From contig NZ_QGGQ01000018.1 in the NCBI RefSeq assembly GCF_003148665.1, positions 1 through 37,247 of the forward strand: a stretch of 37,247 nt of DNA, in the 5' to 3' direction. Each line of letters opens with the position of its first letter. Position 1 is the stretch's first letter. Positions 8,158 to 16,550 of this stretch are shown one piece after another. A model generated the notes under the pieces. It did not search any database, was not told the DNA's origin, and worked only from the letters and a program-made list of their open reading frames with translations. The position numbers were made by a program, and so were the translations under genes. This DNA is from Maribacter polysiphoniae (GTDB lineage Bacteria; Bacteroidota; Bacteroidia; Flavobacteriales; Flavobacteriaceae).

Positions 8158-9009
8158 ATGAAAAAAATAATCTTACCCACTGATTTTTCAGATAATGCTT
8201 ACAACGCTATTAGATACGCTGCCCAACTATTCAAAGATGAAAACACTACTTTTTATTTACTGCATACCTACACACCCCCTATCTATGCATCGGAATTTGT
8301 ATCGCAAAGTCCAATTGAATATGAGCTAGCTGATGCGTATAGAGTTAACTCGATATCCCAATTGAAAAAAACCAAAAATAGAATTGAAAAAGAATTTAAA
8401 AACCCAAAACATTCCTTTATCACACATTCTGCTTTCAATACTTTGGTAGAAGAAGTATTGGGCACCATTGAATATGAAAAGGCCGACCTTGTAATTATGG
8501 GAACCCAAGGGGCCACAGGCGCCAATGAAATTTTGTTTGGCACAAATACGGTACATCTTATTAAAAAATCAACCTGTCCCGTTATTGCCGTACCTACAGA
8601 CTTTGTTTACGAGTCTCCAAAAGAAATATTGTTCCCGACAGATTATGAAATAGATTATAGTAACGTGCAACTGAAACAGCTGGTAATGATTGCCAAAAGC
8701 CAAAATTCATTACTGCATGTACTCCATATTTCTTCTGGTTATGAATTGACCAATGAACAAGAAGGAAATAAAAAAAGACTTGAATCCCAATTAGGTTCTA
8801 ACAATACCATTTCCCACGATATCCCGGATCAAGAAGTTATCGAGGCCATCAATGGTTTTCAAACAAAAAAACCGATTATGTTATTGGTTATGGTACGTAA
8901 TAAACATACATTTTTTGAACGTTTATTTATTGAGCCACTTATTAAGAAAATAGCATTTCATGTAAAAATACCATTCATGGTAATGCCATATATTTCACAA
9001 AAAGAGTAA
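8158..9009 (+). CDS. Universal stress protein, tandem UspA domains
   Basis: 283 residues, two UspA-like domains. The N-terminal domain (1-145) begins MKKIILPTDFSDNAYNAIRY and ends with the ATP-binding motif G-2x-G-9x-G-T (GTQGATGANEILFGTNT) followed by CPVIAVP, so it should bind ATP. The C-terminal domain (about 155-283) starts EILFPTDYEIDYSN but lacks the glycine motif and is probably a non-binding structural half. Such proteins act in the cytosol during starvation, hypoxia or other stress; the precise role is unknown. It is transcribed away from the kinase/REC-CRP operon, with two operator-like palindromes in between, which makes it a likely target of that system. The next gene follows after 57 bp and may be co-transcribed. 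Confidence 0.92.
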   Translation: MKKIILPTDFSDNAYNAIRYAAQLFKDENTTFYLLHTYTPPIYASEFVSQSPIEYELADAYRVNSISQLKKTKNRIEKEFKNPKHSFITHSAFNTLVEEVLGTIEYEKADLVIMGTQGATGANEILFGTNTVHLIKKSTCPVIAVPTDFVYESPKEILFPTDYEIDYSNVQLKQLVMIAKSQNSLLHVLHISSGYELTNEQEGNKKRLESQLGSNNTISHDIPDQEVIEAINGFQTKKPIMLLVMVRNKHTFFERLFIEPLIKKIAFHVKIPFMVMPYISQKE

Positions 9010-9066
9010 GGCTATTATCCCTTATTGCTTATTGTATTGATTAAAAAAATCCTAAACTATTGAACA

Positions 9067-9561
9067 ATGAGAATGGAACAAAAATTTGCCGTTAAAATAC
9101 AACCAGAAAAAGTAGATGCCCTTTATGAAGAATTTCAGCAGTGGTATTCCACATTGTGTTTATTTCATGATGAAATACTATTTTTCGACCGATTGATTAA
9201 TTCCTATGTGTTCGTACCCCATACCTCTGATTTTTTTGAGCGATTGGAGAATTATAGAAATCGTATTTGGCATAGTAAAGAAGAAATCATTACCCTAAAA
9301 AAAGCTCTCAAAATGCATAAAAGGGGTATAGCTGGAATGTTGGAATGCGACGATGAAAGTTGTGATATATTATTCTACCAAAAACACGAACAATTGAAAA
9401 AAACGATAGAAGCCTACACTAAAAAGTCTCGAAACTTACGAAATGAAATTTTCAACTATGCCGCAAGTATCCTGAAAAACAGAAAATCAAAGCCCTCATC
9501 ACAAATTATGCATTACCCATTAAACCATCTAGAAGGAAGAGACTTTCTAACAGCCCCATAA
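9067..9561 (+). CDS. Coiled-coil protein of unknown function
   Basis: 164 residues, mostly helical, with heptad-like stretches at about 80-100 (WHSKEEIITLKKALKMHKRG) and 120-150 (HEQLKKTIEAYTKKSRNLRN). No signal peptide or membrane segment. I do not recognise the family. Small helical proteins of this kind occur in flavobacterial stress clusters beside universal stress proteins. It follows the universal stress protein by 57 bp on the same strand without an obvious terminator between, so it probably belongs to the same transcript. ATG 9067 is taken as start; ATG at 9073 (residue 3) is as good. Confidence 0.65.
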   Translation: MRMEQKFAVKIQPEKVDALYEEFQQWYSTLCLFHDEILFFDRLINSYVFVPHTSDFFERLENYRNRIWHSKEEIITLKKALKMHKRGIAGMLECDDESCDILFYQKHEQLKKTIEAYTKKSRNLRNEIFNYAASILKNRKSKPSSQIMHYPLNHLEGRDFLTAP

Positions 9562-9747
9562 AAATTATGTTAAAATGCCCCCAAGCAATTCTTCATTCCA
9601 TAGTGACGGGGTCTCCATTTTACATTCCAGAACCATTCGGTTATAGATTGATTGTATTTATATTACTCTTTGATAAGGGAAGAAACAATACATTTCACCC
9701 AAATGAATAGAAATAAAACTGTTCAAGCAAATTCGCTAATAAAATCA

Positions 9748-10512
9748 TTAAGATAAATTGTTCTTGTTGCTATCTAGTTTAGACTTAGCCTTTGAATAAC
9801 CAATTTGGAAAATAGTATCGATATCCCTTACGTCAAACGTACCGAAATCACACAATTTTTCCGGAAATATAACAACATCACAATCTGCGAATTTCACCAA
9901 GGATTCGTAAGTGATCTTTATCTTATAAGCCCTATCGGCAATGTTGTATGAGTGTTTTAAATCCTCAACTTTAATCTTCTTCAAAGGGTTGACAAAACTA
10001 CCGATAATTTCATCACAGGATTCTTTTAGGGGTTCCACCGGAAAATTGTTGATTACACCACCATCTATATAATAAGATTCACCGATTTTGGTAGGTGTAA
10101 AAACCCCTGGAAATGAAGCCGAGGCCAAAACGGGACGAATAACCTCTCCTGAATCAAATATTTTTAAAGAACCCTTAATAATATCCGTGGCTGTAACGAA
10201 AAATGGCATTTTTAACGCTTTGAAATCATCTTCGGGCAACAGTTTCTTGAAATCGGTATAGAACTTTGAGCTATCGATAAATCCTGGTTTTCCTAACGCA
10301 TAATTATGGGTATGGAAAATAGGGATGGTTTTGAAAAAATGCAATATTTCTTCCCAACCGATACCCCCGGCATACAAGACCCCAACGATTGCCCCAGCAC
10401 TAGTACCCGAAATGTGTGTGGGATATTTACCACTTTCCTCCAATGCCTTAATAACCCCTATATGGGCAACGCCACGCATGCCGCCCCCAGACAAAACCAA
10501 TCCTGTATTCAT
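9748..10512 (-). CDS. Patatin-like phospholipase (RssA-type)
   Basis: 254 residues. The oxyanion loop SGGGMRG (8-14), nucleophile elbow GTSAG with S38, and the Asp of the DGG motif at D150 give a complete Ser-Asp catalytic dyad, so it is expected to hydrolyse acyl esters of membrane lipids in the cytosol. No signal peptide is seen. It lies 24 bp downstream of the cardiolipin synthase-like gene on the same strand, so the pair probably forms a membrane-lipid remodelling operon. Length is typical of the short bacterial RssA/YlbK group. Substrate is unknown. Confidence 0.9.
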   Translation of the reverse strand: MNTGLVLSGGGMRGVAHIGVIKALEESGKYPTHISGTSAGAIVGVLYAGGIGWEEILHFFKTIPIFHTHNYALGKPGFIDSSKFYTDFKKLLPEDDFKALKMPFFVTATDIIKGSLKIFDSGEVIRPVLASASFPGVFTPTKIGESYYIDGGVINNFPVEPLKESCDEIIGSFVNPLKKIKVEDLKHSYNIADRAYKIKITYESLVKFADCDVVIFPEKLCDFGTFDVRDIDTIFQIGYSKAKSKLDSNKNNLS

Positions 10513-10536
10513 GCTGTTTGTTTAAATATTGAATTT

Positions 10537-11985
10537 CTAAAGGACCGGGCTAAACACCTTAGCCATGCCCTCTTTTAATCGATTAATTTTAGGTCTTTTC
10601 AGATAGTCTATATAGTCAAGTTGGGTACTTTTTTTACAATCACCAAGAAAATCATTACGCAATGTTTCGGCAAATTCCTTTTCATATATCAGGACATTAA
10701 CTTCGTAGTTCTGCTCAAAACTTCGTATATCGAGGTTCGCCGTACCTATTGTCGTTAGTTCATCATCTGAAACAATTATTTTACTATGTAAAAATCCATC
10801 GGAATATTGATAGATTTTTATTCCTGCCTCCAAGTAATCTTCGAAATACGAGCTGACCGTCCATTTAACTAAAAAATTATCGGAATTGGCCGGCAACAAT
10901 ATGCGAACATCAACACCACCAATGGCAGCATCTCGTAAAGCTTCTAATAAAACCTCTCCAGGAATAACATAAGGATTGGTAATATAAACATACTTTTCGG
11001 CCGCATTGATAATTGCAATATACAATTGATGTATGGACGAATAATCGGAATCGGGGCCGCTTGAAACCACTTGTGCAATCGATTTTCCCTGAGCGGCGTG
11101 TTCAACGAAATAGGGCCGTGATAATATATCGTTCTTTCCGCTGGCAAAACTCCAATCCACAGCAAAAACTGCCTGCAGACTATTAATTACCGGGCCCTTT
11201 AATTGTAGGTGCATATCGTGCCAAACACCCAAAACGGGATCTCCTTTGATATATTTGTCCGAAACGTTAATACCGCCTGTAAAGGCCACACAACCGTCTA
11301 CAATAACAATTTTTCTATGGTTACGGTAATTGACGGAAGAAAGAAGCCTGCTGAAACGAATCGGTAAGAAGCTATGGATTTCCACCCCCGTATCTCGAAG
11401 TTCCCTTATATGATTTTTGGTCAACATTCGGCTGCCCAGGCCGTCATAAAGTGCACGGATTTGGACGCCCTCCTTAGCCTTGCTTTTGAGTATTGCCATG
11501 AATCGTTGCGCCAAGTCACCTTCTTCAAAAATGTAATATTGAATATGTATATAGTATTTGGCCTCTTGCATTGCCCTAAATATGGTTTTGAAGGTAGCTG
11601 GTCCATCCTTTAACGGAACAAGCTCGTTCCCGAAGGAAGGTGTAAACTTAGAACTCTTGGTAATCAGTTTTACCAATTTCACATGCTTTTTCAAAAGTTC
11701 GGACATTTGGGCTTTATTGTCTTCCCCTATTGTTTGGTAGTACTTATCTACACCATCAAGATATTCGGTAACAAGCTCTGTCTTTTTTAACTTGAAGAAT
11801 TTATTTTTTTTCCGATTACGCCCTAAAATGAAATAGAACAGCATACCGCCCACAGGAATTGTAAAAATGGCCAAAAGCCATCCCAAGGTTTTGGTGGGCC
11901 GAACACCATAAAGAAAAAGCCTTATCACCATCGCGATGGCCAAAATAAAATACAAAACAAGGGCTACTGTTGCACCCATAGTCAA
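10537..11985 (-). CDS. cls: Cardiolipin synthase-like phospholipase D enzyme
   Basis: 482 residues: two N-terminal membrane helices (about 5-27 and 32-55), then two PLD domains. Both HKD motifs are intact: H223-x-K225-x4-D230 (NHRKIVIVDG) and H400-x-K402-x4-D407 (LHSKIIVSDD). The layout and length are those of ClsA-type enzymes, which condense two phosphatidylglycerols into cardiolipin and glycerol at the inner membrane. The patatin gene follows after 24 bp. None of the TGAC-N4-GTCA palindromes is directly in front of it; the upstream DUF6134-like gene ends 25 bp before it, so all three may be one transcript driven from the palindrome at 12,715. Another PLD-type synthase activity is possible. 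Confidence 0.9.
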   Translation of the reverse strand: MTMGATVALVLYFILAIAMVIRLFLYGVRPTKTLGWLLAIFTIPVGGMLFYFILGRNRKKNKFFKLKKTELVTEYLDGVDKYYQTIGEDNKAQMSELLKKHVKLVKLITKSSKFTPSFGNELVPLKDGPATFKTIFRAMQEAKYYIHIQYYIFEEGDLAQRFMAILKSKAKEGVQIRALYDGLGSRMLTKNHIRELRDTGVEIHSFLPIRFSRLLSSVNYRNHRKIVIVDGCVAFTGGINVSDKYIKGDPVLGVWHDMHLQLKGPVINSLQAVFAVDWSFASGKNDILSRPYFVEHAAQGKSIAQVVSSGPDSDYSSIHQLYIAIINAAEKYVYITNPYVIPGEVLLEALRDAAIGGVDVRILLPANSDNFLVKWTVSSYFEDYLEAGIKIYQYSDGFLHSKIIVSDDELTTIGTANLDIRSFEQNYEVNVLIYEKEFAETLRNDFLGDCKKSTQLDYIDYLKRPKINRLKEGMAKVFSPVL

Positions 11986-12010
11986 CTTGGCTAAAAATCA
12001 ATATTTACCA

Positions 12011-12631
12011 TTACTTCCTTGCCACTATGCTTAAATGAATCAAACCACCATCAATATCTGCCTTTTCGAGACTTCCGTTTTTGTAATAATAAATATTTTC
12101 CTGCTTTTTCGTATTGATTTTTTTATAACTATGATTCCCTAGGGCAACTATGGCATTAAGGCTTCCACCCTGCTCTGAAAAGCATTCGTTTATTCCCGTG
12201 GGTTCTTGGAAAAACAACAAGACGGTAGTATAGTCAATAGCCTGGTGCAGCACTGTTTTTGGTTTCCCATTCTTTATTACATAATAGTTTTTATCCTTCA
12301 ATCCCGTACGAGTCTTAACGTGGGGCTTTTGGTTTATCAGAATATCGACATTGGCCTTTTTCAATATACTTTTTTCAAAAATCACATTATATTCATAATC
12401 TACCTCAATATCTTTGATAATCTTCGTTTTTATGCTGGTTAGGCTCTTATAAATCGTTTGAGAGCCATCCATGGTTTTGGTGGCCTCTAAACTACCGATT
12501 ACCTTGTCATTCATAATGATATAGAATAACAAAGAAGTATTATCCCCATTTGGCACATCAAATTGACCTATGAAAAATGAAAAAATCAAGACTTGCCAGA
12601 TTAGATGGGAATAGTTAAGCCATAATATCAT
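12011..12631 (-). CDS. Exported or anchored DUF6134-like protein, function unknown
   Basis: 206 residues with a hydrophobic N-terminus (SHLIWQVLIFSFFIGQF), which may be a signal peptide or an anchor. The body is beta-rich (LLFYIIMNDKVIGSLEATKT, then YNVIFEKSILKKANVDILIN), resembling the Bacteroidota family DUF6134, which is often found with stress or cell-envelope genes. The match is by eye and only moderate. The start at ATG 12631 gives an odd charged-poor leader; a later start is possible. An operator-like palindrome lies about 90 bp upstream, and the lipid genes follow closely on the same strand. Confidence 0.6.
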   Translation of the reverse strand: MILWLNYSHLIWQVLIFSFFIGQFDVPNGDNTSLLFYIIMNDKVIGSLEATKTMDGSQTIYKSLTSIKTKIIKDIEVDYEYNVIFEKSILKKANVDILINQKPHVKTRTGLKDKNYYVIKNGKPKTVLHQAIDYTTVLLFFQEPTGINECFSEQGGSLNAIVALGNHSYKKINTKKQENIYYYKNGSLEKADIDGGLIHLSIVARK

Positions 12632-12682
12632 TTAATTTTATTTAGAACTACCCATAATCAAAAATATGAATGTAATTTGAAT

Positions 12683-12726
12683 ACAAATTACCGAAATTAA
12701 AGAAATGCAAGTCCTGACCTGGGTCA
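12683..12726 (-). promoter_or_regulatory. TGAC-N4-GTCA operator and -7-like box for the DUF6134-like gene
   Basis: TGACCTGGGTCA at 12,715-12,726 is followed on the minus strand, 30 nt from its centre, by TAATTTGT (12,683-12,690). It is the last of the five sites and the closest to the tRNA scar. Confidence 0.6.
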
Positions 12727-12869
12727 TACCATGTCCAAATCATCTCTAGAAATGTTGACATGATAAAAAGAATAATAATTAAACCAGCCTCACTGAAAAC
12801 GGAAAAGTGAAGAATGGTGCCTTCCTTCTTTTTTGTTTCCCTGATTCCCCCAAACTGGGTTTGCTCCAT

Positions 12870-12908
12870 AAAAACAAAAAAAGTGGTTTGCTTTCACAAA
12901 CCACTTTT
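12870..12908 (-). terminator. Terminator of the former tRNA locus
   Basis: A 12-bp perfect stem (arm AAAAGTGGTTTG, 12,879-12,890 with 12,897-12,908) with a 6-nt loop and, on the minus strand, a following T-rich tract. It stands five bases after the CCA of the tRNA fragment, where a tRNA terminator belongs. Confidence 0.8.
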
Positions 12909-12913
12909 CTGCT

Positions 12914-12939
12914 TGGTCGGGATGACAGGATTTGAACCT
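12914..12939 (-). other. tRNA 3'-end fragment (probable tRNA-Pro), likely attachment-site scar
   Basis: The minus strand reads AGGTTCAAATCCTG, then TCATCCCGACCA: the T-loop, 3' half of the T-stem, acceptor strand CATCCCG, discriminator A73 and an encoded CCA. The match to a tRNA stops abruptly at the 5' side of the T-stem (TAAGG instead of the ACAGG needed to pair), and no anticodon or D arm precedes it. G72 with A73 suggests tRNA-Pro, by inference. A truncated tRNA 3' end kept with its terminator is the usual footprint of a tyrosine-recombinase element integrated in a tRNA gene. Confidence 0.75.
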
Positions 12940-12989
12940 TACCCAATAAATGTTCTTATATCAATTAGTTACATCTTTAAAAAACAAAC

Positions 12990-13008
12990 TGTTGACCGAT
13001 TTGTTGAC
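12990..13008. repeat. Short direct repeat TGTTGAC next to the tRNA scar
   Basis: TGTTGAC occurs at 12,990-12,996 and 13,002-13,008, 12 bases apart. Such repeats beside an attachment core may be integrase arm sites, but two short copies could be chance. Confidence 0.3.
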
Positions 13009-13110
13009 GACATTTAAATGAACTTAAAGTAAATTGACTTACTTTCTGATGGCGTAAAGATATAATTTGAGTAATTCAAAATAATAAAAGAACATATTTT
13101 TTTATAAAAT

Positions 13111-15369
13111 CTATCCAACAATTTCCCGACTCTTGTTAAAAGGTTGCTGATAATGCCTTTGACCCGTGGCCTTATAAAGTGCATTGGCCACCGCTCCAAA
13201 AACAGGGGGAAACGGAGGTTCTCCCATACCCGTTGGGTCGATTTCATTCTGTACAAAATGTACGTCGATTTCTTTCGGTGCCTCTTTCATACGGATCATT
13301 TGGTATTGGTGGAAATTGTTTTTCTGTGGTACCCCATCCTGAAAGGTCAATTCCCCATAAAAGGCATTGCCTACACCATCGGTAATGGCTCCCTCGGCCA
13401 TGTTTGTTGCTGCATCAGGATTTACCACCACTCCACAATCAATGGCACAAACTACTTTTTCAACTACGGGTTTACCGTTCTCCATCTTTAAATCCAGTAC
13501 ATGCGCCGCATAGGAGTTATGGCAAAAATAGGCCGACACTCCTCGATGTTTCGTTGCATCATTTTCTTTCCAAGCCGATTTTTCACGAACCAATTCCAGG
13601 ACTCCGGCGTACCTATCAGCATCATAATCATTCCGTTCGCCTACAGGATTTTCCTTGGCGCGTTTTAGCAGGTCCAAGCGAAATTGAATGGCGTCCTTGC
13701 CCATGGTTTCAGCAACTTCATCCAAGAACGCTTGTTCAGCACCTGCCATAAAATTAGATCGTGGAGCTCTAAAGGCACCTATGGAAATGTTGGAATCAAT
13801 GGTCCACTCTTCTGCCATATAATTATCAATGGCCCCTGCCGGAAAACGATTGGCGAACAATGGACTCTCCGGCACTCCTCCAGCCTTTACATGTAATGCC
13901 GTTAAATTATTGTTTTCATCAAAAGCCGCGCGATAGGTTGCGTGATAAGTTGGGCGATAAATACCATTGGTCATATCGTCTTCACGGCTATATACTAACT
14001 TGATAGGTGCATTGACTTTTTGTGAAATTAGGGCCGCTTCCACTACAAAGTGGGCATAGGCCTTGCGTCCAAAACCACCGCCCATTCTTGGAAAGTCCAT
14101 CTCAATATTCTCTTTCGGTATTCCCAGACTACTAGCAATGGTAGGGATGATCAAAGGCGGAATCTGTATTGGTGCTGCAATTTTCGCCTTATCGCCTGCT
14201 ACATGGGCAAAAGCATTCAAGGGCTCCATGTTATTATGAGCAAGAAAAGGCGCCGAGTAACTTCTTTCCAAAATCGTTGTTGCATTTTCGAAGGCTACTT
14301 CTGGATTTCCATCTTTTCGGACAACTTTTCCCGGTTTTGCAGCAAGTGCTTCCATTTGTGATTTATGGGTCGTGGTAGATTCCAGTCCTGCGGGTATGTT
14401 AATCGTTTGTTTTCCACCAAACCCAGCGATTGTTTCCGAATAGGCGGTAAAGGGTTGCCATTCAACTTTTAATTTCTTTTTAGCTTGCATCACCTCCCAA
14501 GTAGAGTTGCCCACTATCGCAACCAATTCAGGAAAAGCGTTGGTGTCGAAACCGCCTTTTTCATATCCGTCCTTAAAACTCTTGATCGTAACCACATCCT
14601 TGATTCCAGGCATAGCTTTGGCCGCTTCACCATCCACTGATTTTATGGTCAAACCAAAAGCTGGTGGATGTTCGATCATGGCGATCAACATACCTTCCTC
14701 TTGAATATCCATGCCAAATAGAGGCCTACCGGTTACAATGCTTTTTGCATCTACATTTTTTTGCGAACGGCTGACCAGTTTAAAATCCTTTACCTCTTTT
14801 AGTTGTACTTCTTCGGGTACGGTAAGTGTTGCTGCAACTGAAGCCATTTCTCCGTAACCGGCCGATTTTTTGGTGGCTGCATGTTGTAATACTCCTGCTT
14901 CTGCGGTAATCTCTTCCTTGGGTACCTGCCAGGTTTCTGCCGCCGCCGCTATCAACATCTGCCTTGCGGTTGCTCCGGCCATTCTAAGCGGCTCCCATCG
15001 GGCACTTATTCCCCTACTGCCCCCCGTAAATTGAAATCCATATTTGTCTGCATGATAGGGCGCCTGTTCAACCAGTACATTTTTCCAATCTACATCTAAC
15101 TCTTCTGCCACCAACATGGGCATAGATGTCCTGATATTCTGACCGAATTCCGGATTGGGCGTATAAATGGTTACAACCCCGTTATCACCTATTTTCAGAT
15201 ACGAATTCATTTCGAACCATTCTTTGGGCATTTCCCTGACAACCATCTCTTTTGCCTGCTCAGGTTTGCAGGAGTTTAAAATACTAAAGCCAAGTACCAA
15301 TCCGCCACTTGCCAAACTTGTATTCTTGATAAATGCCCTACGTCCCATATGCGTCTTTAGCTTTGTCAT
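13111..15369 (-). CDS. iorB: Molybdopterin-binding subunit of an IorB-type xanthine dehydrogenase family oxidase, Tat-exported
   Basis: 752 residues with a Tat signal (GRRAFIKNTSLASGGLVLGF, R10/R11). The body carries molybdopterin motifs of the aldehyde oxidase/isoquinoline 1-oxidoreductase group: FPRMGGGFGRKA, GAFRAPRSNF and, near the end, GMGEPPFPPV with the likely catalytic Glu. It should hydroxylate an N-heterocycle or oxidise an aldehyde using water, passing electrons to the small iron-sulphur subunit encoded 17 bp upstream. Family members of this single-chain type lack a separate FAD subunit and feed cytochromes or other acceptors; the exported flavodoxin upstream may be a partner, by inference. 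It is the last gene of the operon starting at 21,110. Substrate is not predictable. Confidence 0.9.
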   Translation of the reverse strand: MTKLKTHMGRRAFIKNTSLASGGLVLGFSILNSCKPEQAKEMVVREMPKEWFEMNSYLKIGDNGVVTIYTPNPEFGQNIRTSMPMLVAEELDVDWKNVLVEQAPYHADKYGFQFTGGSRGISARWEPLRMAGATARQMLIAAAAETWQVPKEEITAEAGVLQHAATKKSAGYGEMASVAATLTVPEEVQLKEVKDFKLVSRSQKNVDAKSIVTGRPLFGMDIQEEGMLIAMIEHPPAFGLTIKSVDGEAAKAMPGIKDVVTIKSFKDGYEKGGFDTNAFPELVAIVGNSTWEVMQAKKKLKVEWQPFTAYSETIAGFGGKQTINIPAGLESTTTHKSQMEALAAKPGKVVRKDGNPEVAFENATTILERSYSAPFLAHNNMEPLNAFAHVAGDKAKIAAPIQIPPLIIPTIASSLGIPKENIEMDFPRMGGGFGRKAYAHFVVEAALISQKVNAPIKLVYSREDDMTNGIYRPTYHATYRAAFDENNNLTALHVKAGGVPESPLFANRFPAGAIDNYMAEEWTIDSNISIGAFRAPRSNFMAGAEQAFLDEVAETMGKDAIQFRLDLLKRAKENPVGERNDYDADRYAGVLELVREKSAWKENDATKHRGVSAYFCHNSYAAHVLDLKMENGKPVVEKVVCAIDCGVVVNPDAATNMAEGAITDGVGNAFYGELTFQDGVPQKNNFHQYQMIRMKEAPKEIDVHFVQNEIDPTGMGEPPFPPVFGAVANALYKATGQRHYQQPFNKSREIVG

Positions 15370-15386
15370 CTCCTAATTTTTTTTGA

Positions 15387-15851
15387 TTAAACGTTTTCCG
15401 AACTAGCGGCTGTTTTTATTGCTTTCTTGATACGCGTGTATGTACCACACCTACAGATATTCCCGTTCATAGCGCTTTCAATTTCTTCGTCCGACGGATT
15501 GGGATTCCTTTTTAACAAGGCCGAGGCCGACATTATCTGCCCTGCCTGGCAATATCCGCATTGGGGTACATCAATTTCCAGCCAAGCTTTTTGTACAGGA
15601 TGTTCACCATGTTCCGACAGTCCTTCAATGGTCGTAATTTTTTGCTCGCCGACAGCCGAAACAGGTAATTGGCAAGAACGTACCGCATTGTCACCTAAAT
15701 GCACCGTACAGGCACCACATTGAGCGATACCGCAACCATATTTAGTACCTACCAATTTAATATGGTCTCTTAATACCCATAGCATTGGAGTATTTGAATC
15801 AACATCTACGCTGTGTTCCGATCCGTTGATGTTTAAGTTGAATATTGCCAT
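15387..15851 (-). CDS. iorA: [2Fe-2S] subunit of the IorAB oxidase
   Basis: 154 residues with two [2Fe-2S] clusters: plant-ferredoxin type C40, C45, C48, C60 ([13 protein letters not shown]) and the helical type C98, C101, C133, C135 (CGYCQAGQ and [10 protein letters not shown]). All eight cysteines are present. It has no signal peptide and probably leaves the cell as a complex with the Tat-signal-bearing large subunit. Order small-then-large and 17-bp spacing are typical. The 96-bp gap to the flavodoxin gene may hold a secondary promoter, but no clear box was found. Confidence 0.93.
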   Translation of the reverse strand: MAIFNLNINGSEHSVDVDSNTPMLWVLRDHIKLVGTKYGCGIAQCGACTVHLGDNAVRSCQLPVSAVGEQKITTIEGLSEHGEHPVQKAWLEIDVPQCGYCQAGQIMSASALLKRNPNPSDEEIESAMNGNICRCGTYTRIKKAIKTAASSENV

Positions 15852-15947
15852 TTTTAAAAAATTTACTTAAAAATAAAGATTATATATTAGGTGTTGCCTA
15901 CGAAATTCAAACAGTTTTAACCTACTTTGTCAAAATCCTAATTGTTT

Positions 15948-16550
15948 TTAGTTTTTGATAGTCAGTGGTTTAAGCTTTTCAAGCCATTCCACAAGTAATT
16001 CCTTCACTTCTACTTTACGGTTCCCTTTTATGGCCAAGTAAATTCCATCTCTTTCAATACCCCCGGTTACCGAAAACCCTTCTAAAATGTTGCAATCGGA
16101 GCAAAGGCTTTCCACCGTTCTAAAGCTACTGCCAATACCGTACCCAGCATTGGTGTTAAAAGGAATGACCGTTTTATCCTTAAGGTCGTGCCGGGTCAAA
16201 AAGCTTTTAATTGGTGGAGGCAGTTGCATTCCCCATGTGGGGAAGCCTAAAAAAACGGTATCATACTTGTCCATATTTATCTGTGTTTTTAGGGGTGGAA
16301 GAAACCCGGTTCGGTTTTCTTCGGCCACTTGTGCCACAATCGACTTGTAGTTTTGCGGATAAGGATTTTTTAATTCCAGTGCCACCAGATCACCGCCCAC
16401 ATTTTCATGGATCATTTCCGCCACAACCTTAGTATTGTTTGTTCTTGATAAATAGACAAGCAATATGTTGTCCGTTTTATTCTCGTACCCTTGGGCACTA
16501 CACCATCCGGATACCAAGAAAATAAGGAATATCAAACGGCTCACAATCAT
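15948..16550 (-). CDS. Flavodoxin-family protein with signal peptide
   Basis: 200 residues. A hydrophobic leader (MIVSRLIFLIFLVSGWCSAQ) precedes a flavodoxin fold: the FMN phosphate loop LSRTNNTKVVAEMI, the FMN-binding FLGFPTWGMQLPPP, and PFNTNAGYGIGSSF near the third loop. This is the Flavodoxin_4 type seen beside aldo/keto reductases and AraC regulators. The export signal is unusual because FMN-proteins of this family are cytosolic in most bacteria; it would need FMN in the periplasm or folding before export. Its start overlaps the end of the short AraC gene by 4 bases, so translation is coupled. It may carry electrons for the IorAB oxidase that follows, by inference. Confidence 0.88.
   Translation of the reverse strand: MIVSRLIFLIFLVSGWCSAQGYENKTDNILLVYLSRTNNTKVVAEMIHENVGGDLVALELKNPYPQNYKSIVAQVAEENRTGFLPPLKTQINMDKYDTVFLGFPTWGMQLPPPIKSFLTRHDLKDKTVIPFNTNAGYGIGSSFRTVESLCSDCNILEGFSVTGGIERDGIYLAIKGNRKVEVKELLVEWLEKLKPLTIKN

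Noticed and set aside
12648-12869. A 73-residue minus-strand frame (MEQTQFGGIRETKKKEGTIL...)
   Set aside because: It spans the operator at 12,715 and the promoter of the DUF6134-like gene, matches no family, and ends in low-complexity sequence; likely chance.
12814-13017. A 67-residue plus-strand frame containing CLVGMTGFEP
   Set aside because: This is the well-known false translation of a tRNA 3' end read on the opposite strand.
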